From the NCBI RefSeq assembly GCF_025685425.1, contig NZ_JAGTAS010000048.1, positions 124,001 through 188,000 of the forward strand: DNA of 64,000 nucleotides, written 5' to 3'. This document shows, piece after piece, positions 1-8,749 of this stretch; positions within the stretch are counted from its first letter, which is position 1; the number at the start of each line of letters is the position of its first letter. Position numbers and translations under genes: made by a program. The notes below the pieces were generated by a model, which was not told the origin of the DNA, did not search any database, and saw nothing but the letters and a program-made list of their open reading frames with translations. This DNA is from Terriglobus albidus. GTDB taxonomy: Bacteria > Acidobacteriota > Terriglobia > Terriglobales > Acidobacteriaceae.

Positions 1-198
1 GATCTCCCGCTCAATGGCATCGTGATGCGATGTTCGTCCGGGCAGAATGGTGTAGCCGTAGCGCTTCTGCAGCTCGTGTTCTTCAGTGGGTAGAGCGGGC
101 CGGTCGTAGAACTCCAGCAGCACCAGGCCGTTGTCTTCGGCCATGGCGATCATCAGTCCGAGCGGAGTCTGAAAGATGCTGGAGTAGAGCTTCTTCAT
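1..198 (-). CDS. ogt: Methylated-DNA--protein-cysteine methyltransferase, N-terminal part (cut by window edge)
   Basis: Only the first 66 codons are present, read leftwards from the ATG at 196-198; the gene runs off the left edge. The start MKKLYSSIFQTPLG and the following GLVLLEFYDRP resemble the ribonuclease-H-like N-terminal domain of Ogt/MGMT proteins, which repair O6-alkylguanine by transferring the alkyl group to an active-site cysteine. The catalytic PCHR region would lie outside the window, so activity cannot be judged. It starts 49 bases after the hisA stop in the same direction and may be cotranscribed with the histidine operon. A complete Ada protein is encoded separately at 21101-22183. 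Confidence 0.7.
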   Translation of the reverse strand, partial: MKKLYSSIFQTPLGLMIAMAEDNGLVLLEFYDRPALPTEEHELQKRYGYTILPGRTSHHDAIEREI

Positions 199-247
199 GA
201 CACAACCGTGTTTTGATCATAGATCGTCTGCCGGCCCACCGCGAGCG

Positions 248-943
248 TCAGGCGTCCATCGCTCCCGAGTAGACGGCCATACCGACAACAGCGTCCACGC
301 CAAAGGCGTCGAGATCATCGACTTCCTGCTTCGAGCGGATACCACCGGCGACAATCAACTGCTTCGTGGTCGTGGCGCGCAGAATGGCGGCGGTATCGAT
401 GGGGAAGCCCTGCATGGTGCCCTCGGTATCGACGTGGGTGTAGAGGAAGGCAGCGCAGTACGGTTCCAGCCATGTGATGGCCTCTTCCGGCGTGAGATCG
501 ACGTTGGCCTGCCATCCGCGTACGGCAACTTTGCCGTTTTTGGTATCGACAGAGAAGACCAGGTTCTCTTCGCCCACTTCCTTCTGGAGGGATGCGGCGA
601 AGTCCTTGCGGATTAATTGGTCGGGTTTGGCGTCCGGCTCGGTGTTGAAGAGCGAACTACCGAAGATCACACGCTTGGCTCCGCTATCCAGCAGTGCACG
701 GGCATCGTCGGCGGTGCGAATGCCGCCACCTACCTGTACCGGCAGACGCTTCGCGATGTCGTGGATCAGCGCACGGTTGTCGCCCTTGCGCATAGCGGCG
801 TCTAGATCGATCAACTGTACGAGCGGATACTTGCTGAAGCGATTAATCCAGTAGTCGAAGTCATCGAAGCTCAGCTTCAGCTCCGCTCCCTGGCGAAGCT
901 GCACAATCTTTCCGTTCATCAGGTCAATGGATGGAATCAGCAC
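248..943 (-). CDS. hisA: Phosphoribosylformimino-AICAR-ribotide isomerase HisA
   Basis: Cytoplasmic TIM-barrel enzyme of histidine biosynthesis that isomerises ProFAR to PRFAR, the substrate of HisF-HisH. The 231-residue product has the catalytic Asp in IPSIDLMNGK near the N terminus, the phosphate-binding VGGGIRT loop, the second Asp in SVDTKNGK and the C-terminal VAGGIRS loop. The start is GTG at 943, giving the usual short N terminus. It is the last his gene of the operon, separated from hisF by 184 bases that hold a dispersed repeat, whereas most other junctions in the operon overlap. That gap suggests a later insertion between two originally adjacent genes. Confidence 0.95.
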   Translation of the reverse strand: MLIPSIDLMNGKIVQLRQGAELKLSFDDFDYWINRFSKYPLVQLIDLDAAMRKGDNRALIHDIAKRLPVQVGGGIRTADDARALLDSGAKRVIFGSSLFNTEPDAKPDQLIRKDFAASLQKEVGEENLVFSVDTKNGKVAVRGWQANVDLTPEEAITWLEPYCAAFLYTHVDTEGTMQGFPIDTAAILRATTTKQLIVAGGIRSKQEVDDLDAFGVDAVVGMAVYSGAMDA

Positions 944-1054
944 GTCACGACAACCTTTCTAACGTTGAATCTTACTCATTTTTGTTTTGTCATCCTGAGC
1001 TTAGCGAAGGACGCGCCGTCTTATCTTTCCTCTGAAGCAGGCAATCACTCAACC

Positions 1055-1122
1055 CCACCCATACGGTACGTCTTCAACTTTCAACCTTTAACTTTCAACG
1101 CGAAACTCGCGAAGCGAGTTTC
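1055..1122 (-). repeat. Post-stop GTTGAAA heptad array with terminal hairpin, hisF-hisA gap
   Basis: Read on the minus strand, the hisF stop is followed within a few bases by a hairpin with arms GAAACTCGC/GCGAGTTTC (1102-1122), then GTTGAAA GTTAAAG GTTGAAA GTTGAAG and the word ACGTACCGTATGGG. The same order occurs after ada at 21041-21103. Just beyond it, 985-1010 resembles a TCATCCTGAGC-type dispersed word. Function unknown. Confidence 0.7.
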
Positions 1123-1127
1123 GCCCC

Positions 1128-1907
1128 TCAGCACGGCAGTCTCATCGGGATGCCGCTTTTCGCCAGTTCTTCTTTTAGCGCGCGGCTTGAGGTGACACCG
1201 AAGTGAAAGATGCTCGCCGCCAGCGCCGCATCGGCTTTGCCGCGAGTAAAGACATCGGCGAAGTGCTGCGCAGTGCCCGCACCACCACTGGCGATGACGG
1301 GAATCTGTACCGCCGCGGAGACAGCAGCGGTCAGCTCACAGTCGAAGCCCGCGCGTGTTCCATCGGAATCCATGCTGGTCAGCAGAATCTCACCTGCGCC
1401 ACGATCTTCCGCCTCACGCGCCCAATCGACGACCTTGCGGCCTGTGGGCTTGCGTCCACCGGCAACGTAGACCTCGGCGTTGCGGACCGGATCAGGTGAG
1501 TCAGCAGCACGACGTGCATCGATAGCAACGACAACGGCCTGTGCCCCGAAGGCTCCGCCGATCTCACCGATCAACTCCGGCCGCGCGATAGCGGCAGAGT
1601 TGATGCTGATCTTGTCCGCGCCTGCGGTGAAGACTGCCTCGGCTTCCTGGGCAGAACGAATCCCACCACCGACGGTGAACGGAATGAAGAGCTGCGATGC
1701 GGCGCGGCGCACGGTGTCGATCAGCGTGGCGCGGCCTTCATGTGTGGCGGTGATGTCGAGCAGGACGATCTCGTCCGCTCCCGCGGCGGCATGGCGATGT
1801 GCCAGCTCCGCGGGATCACCGGCGTCGATAATGTCAACGAACTGAATCCCTTTGACGACGCGTCCGTCACGGACGTCGAGGCAGGCGATGATGCGTTTGG
1901 TCAGCAT
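1128..1907 (-). CDS. hisF: Imidazole glycerol phosphate synthase, cyclase subunit HisF
   Basis: Synthase half of the HisF-HisH complex; it closes the imidazole ring from PRFAR using ammonia delivered by HisH, releasing IGP and AICAR. The 259-residue product starts [16 protein letters not shown] with the catalytic Asp, has VGGGIRS and the second Asp in VVAIDARR, and ends in the ASGGAGT phosphate loop. The ATG at 1907 was chosen because it overlaps the stop of the upstream ycxB-like gene as ATGCTGA, a typical coupled junction; a longer in-frame reading to 1955 would add 16 residues foreign to the family. The last codons lie next to a dispersed hairpin repeat. Confidence 0.96.
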   Translation of the reverse strand: MLTKRIIACLDVRDGRVVKGIQFVDIIDAGDPAELAHRHAAAGADEIVLLDITATHEGRATLIDTVRRAASQLFIPFTVGGGIRSAQEAEAVFTAGADKISINSAAIARPELIGEIGGAFGAQAVVVAIDARRAADSPDPVRNAEVYVAGGRKPTGRKVVDWAREAEDRGAGEILLTSMDSDGTRAGFDCELTAAVSAAVQIPVIASGGAGTAQHFADVFTRGKADAALAASIFHFGVTSSRALKEELAKSGIPMRLPC

Positions 1908-2434
1908 TTTGTAGAGGCCACCTTGGATTGCAGGAACACGACAAATTGGTCCCAATCAGTTGGAGTGAGGTTCTCACGCGGAATGCAAAGAAACTTGGTT
2001 TTTGTAAAAAGAACCAAGGCGAGTTTGTCGTTCGAGACGACGCGGCAGAACGCCTGCCAAGTCCATTCACTGCTCGCAACCCCAGCTATCTCTGTATGTA
2101 CTCCCGCGTCAGAAAATACCAGGAAGCAATCTCTGCGCGTAACCTTGCCCGGAAAGATATTACGGTAAGCACGACGGAAGCAGTACCACCGGAGGCCCCA
2201 TAGAAAAATGGCGTATCCAAGAGGCATGAGGATGGCGAAATAGTCCGGAGGGTTCTCTGACGGATCGTTCATTCTGACTGCAGCCAGAATTGCCGCCAAG
2301 AGGAGACAACTGATAGGAAGCACGAACCAGATAAGCCCGTAGAAGATGGCGGTCCGGATATTCTTCTTCCGAAATAACTGGTTTGCCTCCATGTACAGCG
2401 GATAGGTGAATTCGTAGCGTGCTTCGAAGTCCAT
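1901..2434 (-). CDS. YcxB-like membrane protein embedded in the his operon
   Basis: A 177-residue protein with two predicted membrane segments (about residues 28-52 and 66-84) followed by a soluble domain of about 80 residues resembling the YcxB-like C-terminal domain (aromatic-rich strands, then [19 protein letters not shown]). No enzymatic role is known for this family. It starts 3 bases after the hisH stop (TGA-TCG-ATG) and its own stop overlaps the hisF start, so it is embedded between two genes whose products form one complex. The product has no evident link to histidine synthesis. Domain assignment is by eye and moderate. Confidence 0.75.
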   Translation of the reverse strand: MDFEARYEFTYPLYMEANQLFRKKNIRTAIFYGLIWFVLPISCLLLAAILAAVRMNDPSENPPDYFAILMPLGYAIFLWGLRWYCFRRAYRNIFPGKVTRRDCFLVFSDAGVHTEIAGVASSEWTWQAFCRVVSNDKLALVLFTKTKFLCIPRENLTPTDWDQFVVFLQSKVASTKC

Positions 2435-2437
2435 CGA

Positions 2438-3046
2438 TCACATCTCCAGAAAATTCTTCAACAACTGCAAACCGGTATCGCTAGATTTCTCCGGATGGAA
2501 CTGCACGCCCATCACGTTGTCGCGTTCGACGGCAGCGGTGAACGCTCCACCGTAGTTCGTTACCGCAGCCGTATCTTCGCTTACCGGAGCACGCCAGGAG
2601 TGCGTGTAGTACACAAAGCTGCCATCGGAGATGCCGCGCAGCAGTCGCGAATCCGGGCGAATCTGCTCCAGCGAATTCCAGCCGACGTGCGGACTCTTCA
2701 GCTCTGCGCCTTTCCATGCCGCGGGGAAGCGTTCGCAACGGCCGTTGAAGTGGCACAGGCCATCGGTTGAGGGCGCCTCGGTCGAACCGACATAGAGCCA
2801 CTGCAGTCCAACGCAGATGCCGAGGAACGGGGTGCCCTTGGCTGCCGCTTCGCGCGTTGCTTCCGTCAGCTTCAGATCATGCAGCAGTTGTGTCGCCTGA
2901 AAGTGCCCGACGCCAGGAAGCACGATCTTTTGTGCACGACGAACAACATCAGGAGACTGCGTGACCTCGGTCTCCGCACCAAGGTAGTTCAACGCTTTCA
3001 CAACGCTAGTGAGGTTTCCGGCTTTGTAGTCGATAACAGCGATCAT
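2438..3046 (-). CDS. hisH: Imidazole glycerol phosphate synthase, glutaminase subunit HisH
   Basis: Class I glutamine amidotransferase that supplies ammonia to HisF. In the 202-residue product the nucleophile Cys is about residue 78 (GICVGLQ) and the His/Glu of the triad are about 184 and 186 (VQFHPEKSSDTG); the oxyanion region LPGVGHF is at about 43. The ATG at 3046 overlaps the stop of the upstream small gene as ATGA, which decides this start over an 11-residue extension. The subunit genes hisH and hisF are separated here by the ycxB-like gene. Confidence 0.95.
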   Translation of the reverse strand: MIAVIDYKAGNLTSVVKALNYLGAETEVTQSPDVVRRAQKIVLPGVGHFQATQLLHDLKLTEATREAAAKGTPFLGICVGLQWLYVGSTEAPSTDGLCHFNGRCERFPAAWKGAELKSPHVGWNSLEQIRPDSRLLRGISDGSFVYYTHSWRAPVSEDTAAVTNYGGAFTAAVERDNVMGVQFHPEKSSDTGLQLLKNFLEM

Positions 3047-3387
3047 GCTTTTGACCAGTACTGGCGGAGCGCTCTCCACTCACCAGTTCGTTGAGCGTTC
3101 AATATTTTTCCGAGAGGAACATCCGGTCTTTTGCGAAAGAGATTCCGTTCCCCGGCTTTGATGGCATCGCGCGTGGATTGTTCAGCTGCAATAGCAGCAT
3201 CTTCATCGACGAAATGGCCCGCGTCATAAAGTGGTCGCTTGGCGGCACGACGGAGAGCATGCTGTCCAAGCCGCTTGCCGAGAGGAATGCGTCTACGACT
3301 GGCCTTATCATTTTCGCCGTAAAAGTTACGGCGATCATGCAGAAGGCTCAGCCGCTTCTTTTCGACAGGCGACTTGACCGTACTCAT
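3043..3387 (-). CDS. Hypothetical 114-residue basic protein between hisB and hisH
   Basis: No recognisable family. The product is rich in Arg and Lys with some acidic residues, has no signal peptide or membrane segment, and looks mostly helical (for example [19 protein letters not shown]). Its reality is supported by junctions: its ATG overlaps the hisB stop as ATGA, and its own TGA overlaps the hisH start as ATGA. Two such overlaps in one small frame are unlikely by chance. It could be a small regulatory or structural protein, or a degraded remnant kept for translational coupling; nothing in the sequence decides. Confidence 0.6.
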   Translation of the reverse strand: MSTVKSPVEKKRLSLLHDRRNFYGENDKASRRRIPLGKRLGQHALRRAAKRPLYDAGHFVDEDAAIAAEQSTRDAIKAGERNLFRKRPDVPLGKILNAQRTGEWRALRQYWSKA

Positions 3388-4046
3388 AGCAATCCCTTCG
3401 TGCTCGGCAGAATCTCTGCCATGCGCTCATCGCGGCTGCAGGCTCCGCGTAGCGCGCGTGCAAACGCCTTGAAGATCGCCTCAATCTTGTGATGGTTGCT
3501 GCGGCCATACATTGTCTTCACGTGTACATTCGCACGCGCACCACGCGCGAAGCCGTCGAAGAAGTCGGCCAGCAGCTCGGCCTGGAAGTCACCGACGAGG
3601 CGAGTCTTCACCTTGTCATCGACCACGTAGGCCACGCGGCCTGAGAGATCGACCGCGGCAACCGCTAGCGTCTCATCCATCGCCATCACGAAGTAGCCGG
3701 CGCGTAGGATGCCCTTTTTGTTGCCCAGGGCCTTATCGAAGGCCTCGCCCAGCGCAATGCCCACATCTTCCACCGTGTGGTGCTGATCGACATCCAGATC
3801 GCCGTTGCAAGTCAGCGTCAGGTCGAAGCCGCCGTGGCGGGTGAAGAGCTCCAGCATGTGATCGAAGAAGCGGATTCCGGTAGTGACCTTATAGACACCG
3901 GTACCGTCGATATTCAGCTTCAGCGCGATCTGCGTCTCGGTCGTATCGCGCTTGACGGTTCCCGTACGTGCCTTCAGCGGCTTTACTGCAGGGGCTGGGG
4001 CGGCGGCGGCGACGGGTTTCTTCTTTGTGGTTTTACTCGTACTCAT
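3384..4046 (-). CDS. hisB: Imidazoleglycerol-phosphate dehydratase HisB
   Basis: Manganese enzyme converting imidazole glycerol phosphate to imidazole acetol phosphate. The 220-residue monofunctional protein has the metal-binding motifs [25 protein letters not shown] and [13 protein letters not shown]. An N-terminal stretch of about 30 residues rich in Lys, Ala and Pro precedes the domain and is absent from most homologues; it may be an unstructured tail. The start overlaps the hisC stop by 14 bases. There is no fused histidinol-phosphatase domain, so that step must be encoded elsewhere. Confidence 0.95.
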   Translation of the reverse strand: MSTSKTTKKKPVAAAAPAPAVKPLKARTGTVKRDTTETQIALKLNIDGTGVYKVTTGIRFFDHMLELFTRHGGFDLTLTCNGDLDVDQHHTVEDVGIALGEAFDKALGNKKGILRAGYFVMAMDETLAVAAVDLSGRVAYVVDDKVKTRLVGDFQAELLADFFDGFARGARANVHVKTMYGRSNHHKIEAIFKAFARALRGACSRDERMAEILPSTKGLL

Positions 4047-5169
4047 GTTCTTCTCCGCTTGTTCCTTTGCTCAGGCCTGCCTCGGCCGGAGTCCAGTTCA
4101 TGGCATGGATCGCCAGTTTCAGCGCAGCCAGGCCGCGCTCTACATGATCATTCGGACCGATGGTGATGCGCACACACCCTGACAGTCCAGGATCGTTTGA
4201 CCGGTCACGCAGCAGCACACCGTGCGCGCGGGCATCGGCGACAAACTGTTTGTGGCGCGGCCCGATCCGCATCAGGATGAAGTTCGCATGCGAGGGATAG
4301 TAGGGAATTCCAAGCTCATCCAGACCTTTGGCCAGGCGCTCACGACCAACGCGAATCTGGTCGGCATACCACTCGAGATAAACATCGTCGTCGAGCGACG
4401 CTTCCAGCGCCGCCAGGGCTACGCCGTTCACGTTGTACGGCGAAGCGGCCTTGCGCAGATGCGTCATCAATTCGGTCGAAGCTATCAGTGCTCCGGCGCG
4501 CAGGTTCGCCAGACCGTAGGCCTTGGAGAAGGTGCGTGCGACGATTACGTTCGGCAGCGAAGCAAGCTCGTCCAGAATGGTCTCGCCGAAGAAGTGGTAG
4601 TAGGCCTCATCCACCAGAACAGCCGCCTGCGGAGCCATATTCGCGATATTGCGGATCTGCTCTTTCGTCATCGTCGTGCCCGTCGGGTTGTTCGGTGAGC
4701 ACAGAATGATGAGCCTGGTCTTCTCGTTGATCGCGGCAACAAAGCGCTCATACGGAAAGGCCAGTGTCTTGTCAGCCAGAATGCGATGCAGCTTTGCTCC
4801 CATAGCCAGTACGTTGACGTCGTACATGAAGAAACTGGGGACCGCGACTACCGCCTCATCGCCTTCGTTCAGGAAGGTGAAGGTCACCAGGTGAATGGCT
4901 TCATCGACAGCATTGGTCAGCAGCACCTGGCTCGCATGCAGGCCGAGGTGCTTGGCAAGCTTACGTTCTACCGGCTGGCGTTCGGGATAGATGGTGAAGC
5001 TCTCCGCCGAAAGCGAGCGAATGCGTTCCAGCACCTTCGGCGAGGGAGCGAAGGTGTTCTCGTTGAAGTCCAGGCGCAGCCCGGTACGTCCGGCCAGCGG
5101 CGGATGATACTCCGGCATCTCGTCGATGGCTTTACGCGGCTTTACCTGCGACTTGAGTGCTGCGCTCAT
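4033..5169 (-). CDS. hisC: Histidinol-phosphate aminotransferase HisC
   Basis: PLP-dependent fold-type I aminotransferase that converts imidazole acetol phosphate to L-histidinol phosphate with glutamate. The 378-residue product shows the substrate region [14 protein letters not shown], the CSPNNPTG motif, VDEAYYHF, and the PLP lysine in [16 protein letters not shown]. The ATG at 5169 overlaps the hisD stop as ATGA; the frame stays open far upstream inside hisD, but that extension is an out-of-frame shadow. Translational coupling to hisD is likely. Confidence 0.95.
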   Translation of the reverse strand: MSAALKSQVKPRKAIDEMPEYHPPLAGRTGLRLDFNENTFAPSPKVLERIRSLSAESFTIYPERQPVERKLAKHLGLHASQVLLTNAVDEAIHLVTFTFLNEGDEAVVAVPSFFMYDVNVLAMGAKLHRILADKTLAFPYERFVAAINEKTRLIILCSPNNPTGTTMTKEQIRNIANMAPQAAVLVDEAYYHFFGETILDELASLPNVIVARTFSKAYGLANLRAGALIASTELMTHLRKAASPYNVNGVALAALEASLDDDVYLEWYADQIRVGRERLAKGLDELGIPYYPSHANFILMRIGPRHKQFVADARAHGVLLRDRSNDPGLSGCVRITIGPNDHVERGLAALKLAIHAMNWTPAEAGLSKGTSGEEHEYE

Positions 5170-6428
5170 GGCTTCAACCTCACACGGACACTTTCGGCGT
5201 GACCCACCAGGCCCTCGGCCTCGGCCATTGCAATGGCGTGCGGCCCCAGCTTGGCCAATCCCTTCGCGGTGTACTGCTGCACCGTGATCAGTTTTACGAA
5301 GTCCATCACCGAGAGCCCGCCGCGCAATCTGCCGGTGCGGCCTGTCGGCAGCACATGGTTCGGGCCGGAGACGTAGTCGCCCATCGATTGTGGCGAGTGC
5401 GGCCCGATGAAGACTGATCCGGCATTGCGAACCCACTGCAGATCCTCAGGCCGGTCGACGGTCAGATGTTCCGGAGCCAACAGATTGGTCAGCGCCTGGG
5501 CTTCCATCGGCGTCTCGCAGACAAAGATGGTGCCGCGCGCCTCCAGCGACTGTTTCGCCAGCTTGTTCTTCCGCGCCAGAGCCTTGGCCTGCTTCTGTAC
5601 CTCTTTGGCCAACGGCTCATTGGTCGTGATGAAGATCGCCAGCGTCTCCGGATCGTGCTCGGCCTGCGCCACCAAGTCGGTCGCAATGCCCTGGGCATCG
5701 CCAAGATCGCTGGTGACTACAATCTCTGTCGGTCCGGCAGGCATGTCGATGCCGCAGTCCTGCGAGACCAACTGCTTCGCCGCAGTGACGTATAGATTGC
5801 CGGGACCGACGATGCGTGTGACCGGCGGCGTGGAGTCGGTGCCGTAGGCCATCATCGCGATCGCCTGCGCTCCGCCCACACGATAGAACTCGCTAACGCC
5901 GCAGAGATGCGCAGCTGCCAGTGTCTCCTGCCCGGGCTTCGGCGAGCAGACCACGATGCGCTCCACACCCGCGACCTGCGCCGGCAGCGTCGTCATCAGC
6001 AGCGTGGAGGGCAGGGGATAGCGGCCGCCGGGAACATAGCAGCCGACGGCGTCGAGCGGACGGACGATCTGTCCGGTGCGGACGCCGCTTGCGGGTTCAA
6101 TGATCCACTCCTCGGGCATCTGCGCTTCGGCAAAGGCGTGAATGTTGGCCGCGGCCTCTTTCATCGCTGCCTTCAGATGCTTCGGCAGGGCGTTCCACGC
6201 GGCTTCCATCTCGGCGGGGTCGACCAGGATGTCCTGCTCCGGCTGCAGGCCGTCGAACTGCTGGGCATACTCGCGCACGGCTTTGTCGCCCTTACGCTTC
6301 ACATCGGTGACGATCTTCTTCACCGCGGGAGCGACCGAGGCGGTGGAGGTTGCTCCACGCGCCGCGATCTCCTGGATAACCGTCGTTGCCTCAGCCGCTG
6401 ATTTGCCGAAGGTGCGGATCAGCTTCAT
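5166..6428 (-). CDS. hisD: Histidinol dehydrogenase HisD
   Basis: Zinc-dependent NAD enzyme performing the last two oxidations, L-histidinol to L-histidine. The 420-residue product contains the HisD hallmarks GCYVPGGRYPLPST, GPGNLYVTAAKQLV, DMPAGPTEIVV, LVAQAEHDP and APEHLTV, and the zinc region GDYVSGPNHVLPT. Its start codon shares a base with the hisG stop (TAATG), indicating tight coupling. Full-length compared with the family. Confidence 0.96.
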   Translation of the reverse strand: MKLIRTFGKSAAEATTVIQEIAARGATSTASVAPAVKKIVTDVKRKGDKAVREYAQQFDGLQPEQDILVDPAEMEAAWNALPKHLKAAMKEAAANIHAFAEAQMPEEWIIEPASGVRTGQIVRPLDAVGCYVPGGRYPLPSTLLMTTLPAQVAGVERIVVCSPKPGQETLAAAHLCGVSEFYRVGGAQAIAMMAYGTDSTPPVTRIVGPGNLYVTAAKQLVSQDCGIDMPAGPTEIVVTSDLGDAQGIATDLVAQAEHDPETLAIFITTNEPLAKEVQKQAKALARKNKLAKQSLEARGTIFVCETPMEAQALTNLLAPEHLTVDRPEDLQWVRNAGSVFIGPHSPQSMGDYVSGPNHVLPTGRTGRLRGGLSVMDFVKLITVQQYTAKGLAKLGPHAIAMAEAEGLVGHAESVRVRLKP

Positions 6429-7303
6429 TAAAGAACCACCTTGCTCAGCGGATACTCGACAATACCGGTGCCGCCCGCTGCCTTGAGCTTGGGAATCACC
6501 TCGCGCACGGTCGACTCATCCAGAATGGTGTTCACCGCCACCCACTCCGAGTTTGACAGGTGCGAGATGGTCGGCGAGTTCAAAGCCGGTAGTACCGCCA
6601 GCACATCCTTCAGGTTGTCGTTCTTCACGTTCAGCATCAGGCCGACCTGTGTCTGTGCGGCCATGGCGCCGTTGAGCATGAGGCTGATGTTCTGGATCTT
6701 CTCGCGCTTCCAGTCATCCTGCCACGCGGTCTTGTTGGCGATGAGCTGGGTCTCGCTCTCCATCAGGGTCTCGATGATGCGCAGACGGTTGGCGCGCAGC
6801 GAGCTTCCGGTCTCGGTTACCTCGACGATGGCGTCGGCCAGCATCGGGGGTTTCACTTCGGTCGCGCCCCACGAGAACTCCACCTTGACGGGGATGTTCT
6901 TCTCGGCGAAATAGCGCTTGGTGAACTCCACCAGCTCGGTGGCGATGATCTTTCCGGCCAGATCCTCGGGCTTCTGGAAGGGCGAATCTTCCGGAACCGC
7001 GAGTACCCACTTCACCTTCTGGCGGCTCTGCTTGGAGTAGGTGAGCGAGGTGACACGCTCTACATCCGACAGGTTCTCCAGCACCCAGTCATTGCCGGTC
7101 AGGCCGGCATCCAGAGCGCCGTGTTCGACATAGCGGGCCATCTCCTGCGCGCGGACCAGCATGCACTCGATGTCTCCATCGTTGATGGTGGGGAAGTAGG
7201 AGCGGCCGCTCGCGTAAATCTCCCAGCCCGCGCGCTGGAACAGTGCAATGGTTGCGTCCTGCAGGCTGCCCTTCGGAATACCAAGCTTCAGTTTGTTCGC
7301 CAT
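6428..7303 (-). CDS. hisG: ATP phosphoribosyltransferase HisG (long form)
   Basis: Catalyses the first committed step, condensing ATP and PRPP, and is the usual point of histidine feedback inhibition. At 291 residues it is the long form, with a C-terminal regulatory domain (from about residue 215) as well as the two periplasmic-binding-like catalytic lobes; no HisZ partner is needed. Visible motifs are GIPKGSLQ at the N terminus, the lobe sequence [12 protein letters not shown], and the PRPP-site-like [16 protein letters not shown]. It starts 3 bases after the hisI stop and overlaps hisD by one base. Confidence 0.95.
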   Translation of the reverse strand: MANKLKLGIPKGSLQDATIALFQRAGWEIYASGRSYFPTINDGDIECMLVRAQEMARYVEHGALDAGLTGNDWVLENLSDVERVTSLTYSKQSRQKVKWVLAVPEDSPFQKPEDLAGKIIATELVEFTKRYFAEKNIPVKVEFSWGATEVKPPMLADAIVEVTETGSSLRANRLRIIETLMESETQLIANKTAWQDDWKREKIQNISLMLNGAMAAQTQVGLMLNVKNDNLKDVLAVLPALNSPTISHLSNSEWVAVNTILDESTVREVIPKLKAAGGTGIVEYPLSKVVL

Positions 7304-7306
7304 GAC

Positions 7307-7648
7307 TTACTTCGTCTCCTGCTGAATCGGTTTGGTGAAGCAGCTTACGGTGCCCTCGTGGCACACCAGGCCGTCGCCGTCGACGGTCACCTTGAAGAGC
7401 AGCGCATCGCTGTCGCAGTCGGTCGAGATCGACACAATGCGCAGGCGATTGCCGCTGGTTTCGCCCTTCATCCACAGCTTCTGGCGCGTGCGTGACCAGA
7501 AGGTGACGAAGCCGCTCTCCAGCGATTTCTGATAGCTGGTCTCATTCAAAAAGCCAAGCATCAGCACCTGGCCGGTGTTCGCGTCCTGCACAATGCCGGG
7601 GACGAGTCCGTTTTCTTTTGCGAAGTCGAGCTGTATGGGTTCTGCCAT
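7307..7648 (-). CDS. hisI: Phosphoribosyl-AMP cyclohydrolase HisI
   Basis: Metal-dependent hydrolase opening the adenine ring of PR-AMP. The 113-residue protein is monofunctional: it has the DCDSDALLF metal cluster and the downstream zinc-ligand pattern CHEGTVSC, and no HisE domain, so PR-ATP pyrophosphohydrolase is missing from this window. The ATG at 7648 with AGGA just upstream fits the family N terminus better than the longer reading to 7696, whose extra codons fall in the attenuator region. First structural gene of the operon, directly behind the leader and terminator hairpin. Confidence 0.94.
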   Translation of the reverse strand: MAEPIQLDFAKENGLVPGIVQDANTGQVLMLGFLNETSYQKSLESGFVTFWSRTRQKLWMKGETSGNRLRIVSISTDCDSDALLFKVTVDGDGLVCHEGTVSCFTKPIQQETK

Positions 7649-7693
7649 GTCCTGCTTTCCGTTTCTTGCCGTGCGCATCAGCCGCAGACACAA

Positions 7694-7728
7694 CAAAGCC
7701 CGCTGGCTTTGCGCATCAGCGGGCTTTG
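7694..7728 (-). terminator. Intrinsic terminator of the his attenuator
   Basis: Read on the minus strand, the arms AAAGCCCGCT and AGCGGGCTTT (plus an outer C-G pair) form an 11-bp perfect stem, followed by TTGTTGTGT. It lies 23 bases after the stop of the His-rich leader peptide and 45 bases before hisI, exactly where an attenuator terminator is expected. The T tract is short, so termination strength is uncertain. Confidence 0.75.
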
Positions 7729-7750
7729 AATCCTTCGAGTGTCTCTGTGC

Positions 7751-7834
7751 TTACTTCTGAACCGCACCGGACACCGCCGCCGACACGCTGATCGCGTGAT
7801 GGTGATGGTGGCCATGATGGTGCACAAAGCGCAT
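7751..7834 (-). CDS. hisL: Histidine-rich leader peptide of the his attenuator
   Basis: A 27-codon frame starts at the ATG at 7832-7834 and ends with TAA at 7751-7753. It begins MRFVHHHGHHHHHA: eight histidine codons within nine positions. It sits between a sigma-70-like promoter and a terminator hairpin ahead of hisI. By analogy with enterobacterial hisL, ribosome stalling at these codons when charged tRNA-His is scarce would prevent the terminator from forming. The alternative antiterminator pairing was not worked out in detail, so the switch itself is inferred. Confidence 0.85.
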   Translation of the reverse strand: MRFVHHHGHHHHHAISVSAAVSGAVQK

Positions 7835-7847
7835 ATCTCTACTTTCG

Positions 7848-7877
7848 AAAGTACCGAAGACGCCTCCGTTTTGTCAA
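7848..7877 (-). promoter_or_regulatory. hisLp: Probable his operon promoter
   Basis: On the minus strand a perfect TTGACA (7872-7877) is followed after 18 bases by TACTTT (7848-7853). Transcription would begin just before the leader peptide ATG at 7834. The -35 hexamer contains the TGA stop of the upstream glutaminyl cyclase gene. The -10 match is weak (3 of 6). Confidence 0.5.
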
Positions 7878-8674
7878 TTTGTCTTCTGTTTCGTGCCGGT
7901 CGAAGCGGCTTTAGGAACGGCTTTAATCTCGAAGATCTTCGGCCAGTTTTTGCCGGTCACGAAGATACGGTTCTGCTTTGCGTCATAGGCGATCCCGTTC
8001 AGGACCGACTCACTGTCCCGCCGCTGGTCTGCAGGAAGAATGCCGGTCAGGTCGATCCAGCCAAGAACCCGGCCGGTCGCAGGTGAGATGCGGGCAATCC
8101 GGTCCGAATGCCAGACGTTCGCATAGATTTCACCCTTGATGTATTCCAGCTCATTGAGTTGTTTTACCGGCTGGCCATCATCGCGGACCGTAATCGTGTG
8201 CCGCACTTTGAAGGTGACCGGATCGCGAAAATACAGCGTCGCCGAGCCATCGCTGGTGATGATCTCCCGGTTAGACCGGGTCATGCCCCAGCCCTCGCCC
8301 TCGTAAGTGAACTGCCTTATCGGCCTGAGGGAGAACCGGTCGTAGATGAAACCGGTATGCGTCTCCCAGGTCCATTGGTAGAGGTTCGCGCCCCAGTCCA
8401 CGATGCCTTCCCCGAAATATTGCGACGGCAGCGTGGTGGTCTGCTGCAGCACCTTGCCAGTTGCAGGATCGGTCACCGCCAGGCGCGAGTCGCCTTCGCG
8501 CCCCGTGCCCTCATAGAACATGCCATCCCGGTAGAAGAAGCCCTCAGTGTAGTTATCCGTCGCATGCGGATACGTTGCAACCACGCGATATCCCGCGACC
8601 GGCGCTGCAGCCAGAGGAAGAGCCGACAACCCAATACAGAAGCAGAGAAGCAATCGGATTGTCTGGTTACTCAT
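7874..8674 (-). CDS. Secreted glutaminyl-peptide cyclotransferase (glutaminyl cyclase 2 type)
   Basis: Five-bladed beta-propeller enzyme of the plant/bacterial type that cyclises N-terminal glutamine of peptides to pyroglutamate. The 266-residue precursor has a signal peptide (about residues 1-24, ending PLAAA). Family motifs visible are YTEGFFYRDG, EGTGREGDSRL, FGEGIVDW, LNELEYIKGEIYANVW and the C-terminal VLNGIAYD. Its likely site is the periplasm. The stop codon overlaps the his promoter, so readthrough from this gene could enter the his leader. Confidence 0.88.
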   Translation of the reverse strand: MSNQTIRLLLCFCIGLSALPLAAAPVAGYRVVATYPHATDNYTEGFFYRDGMFYEGTGREGDSRLAVTDPATGKVLQQTTTLPSQYFGEGIVDWGANLYQWTWETHTGFIYDRFSLRPIRQFTYEGEGWGMTRSNREIITSDGSATLYFRDPVTFKVRHTITVRDDGQPVKQLNELEYIKGEIYANVWHSDRIARISPATGRVLGWIDLTGILPADQRRDSESVLNGIAYDAKQNRIFVTGKNWPKIFEIKAVPKAASTGTKQKTN

Positions 8675-8749
8675 TTCTTATTCCTCACAAGGATCCTTGT
8701 ATCTCCGAACAATTAGGGTCACCAGAAGAATTGGGGTTACCCAAACAAT

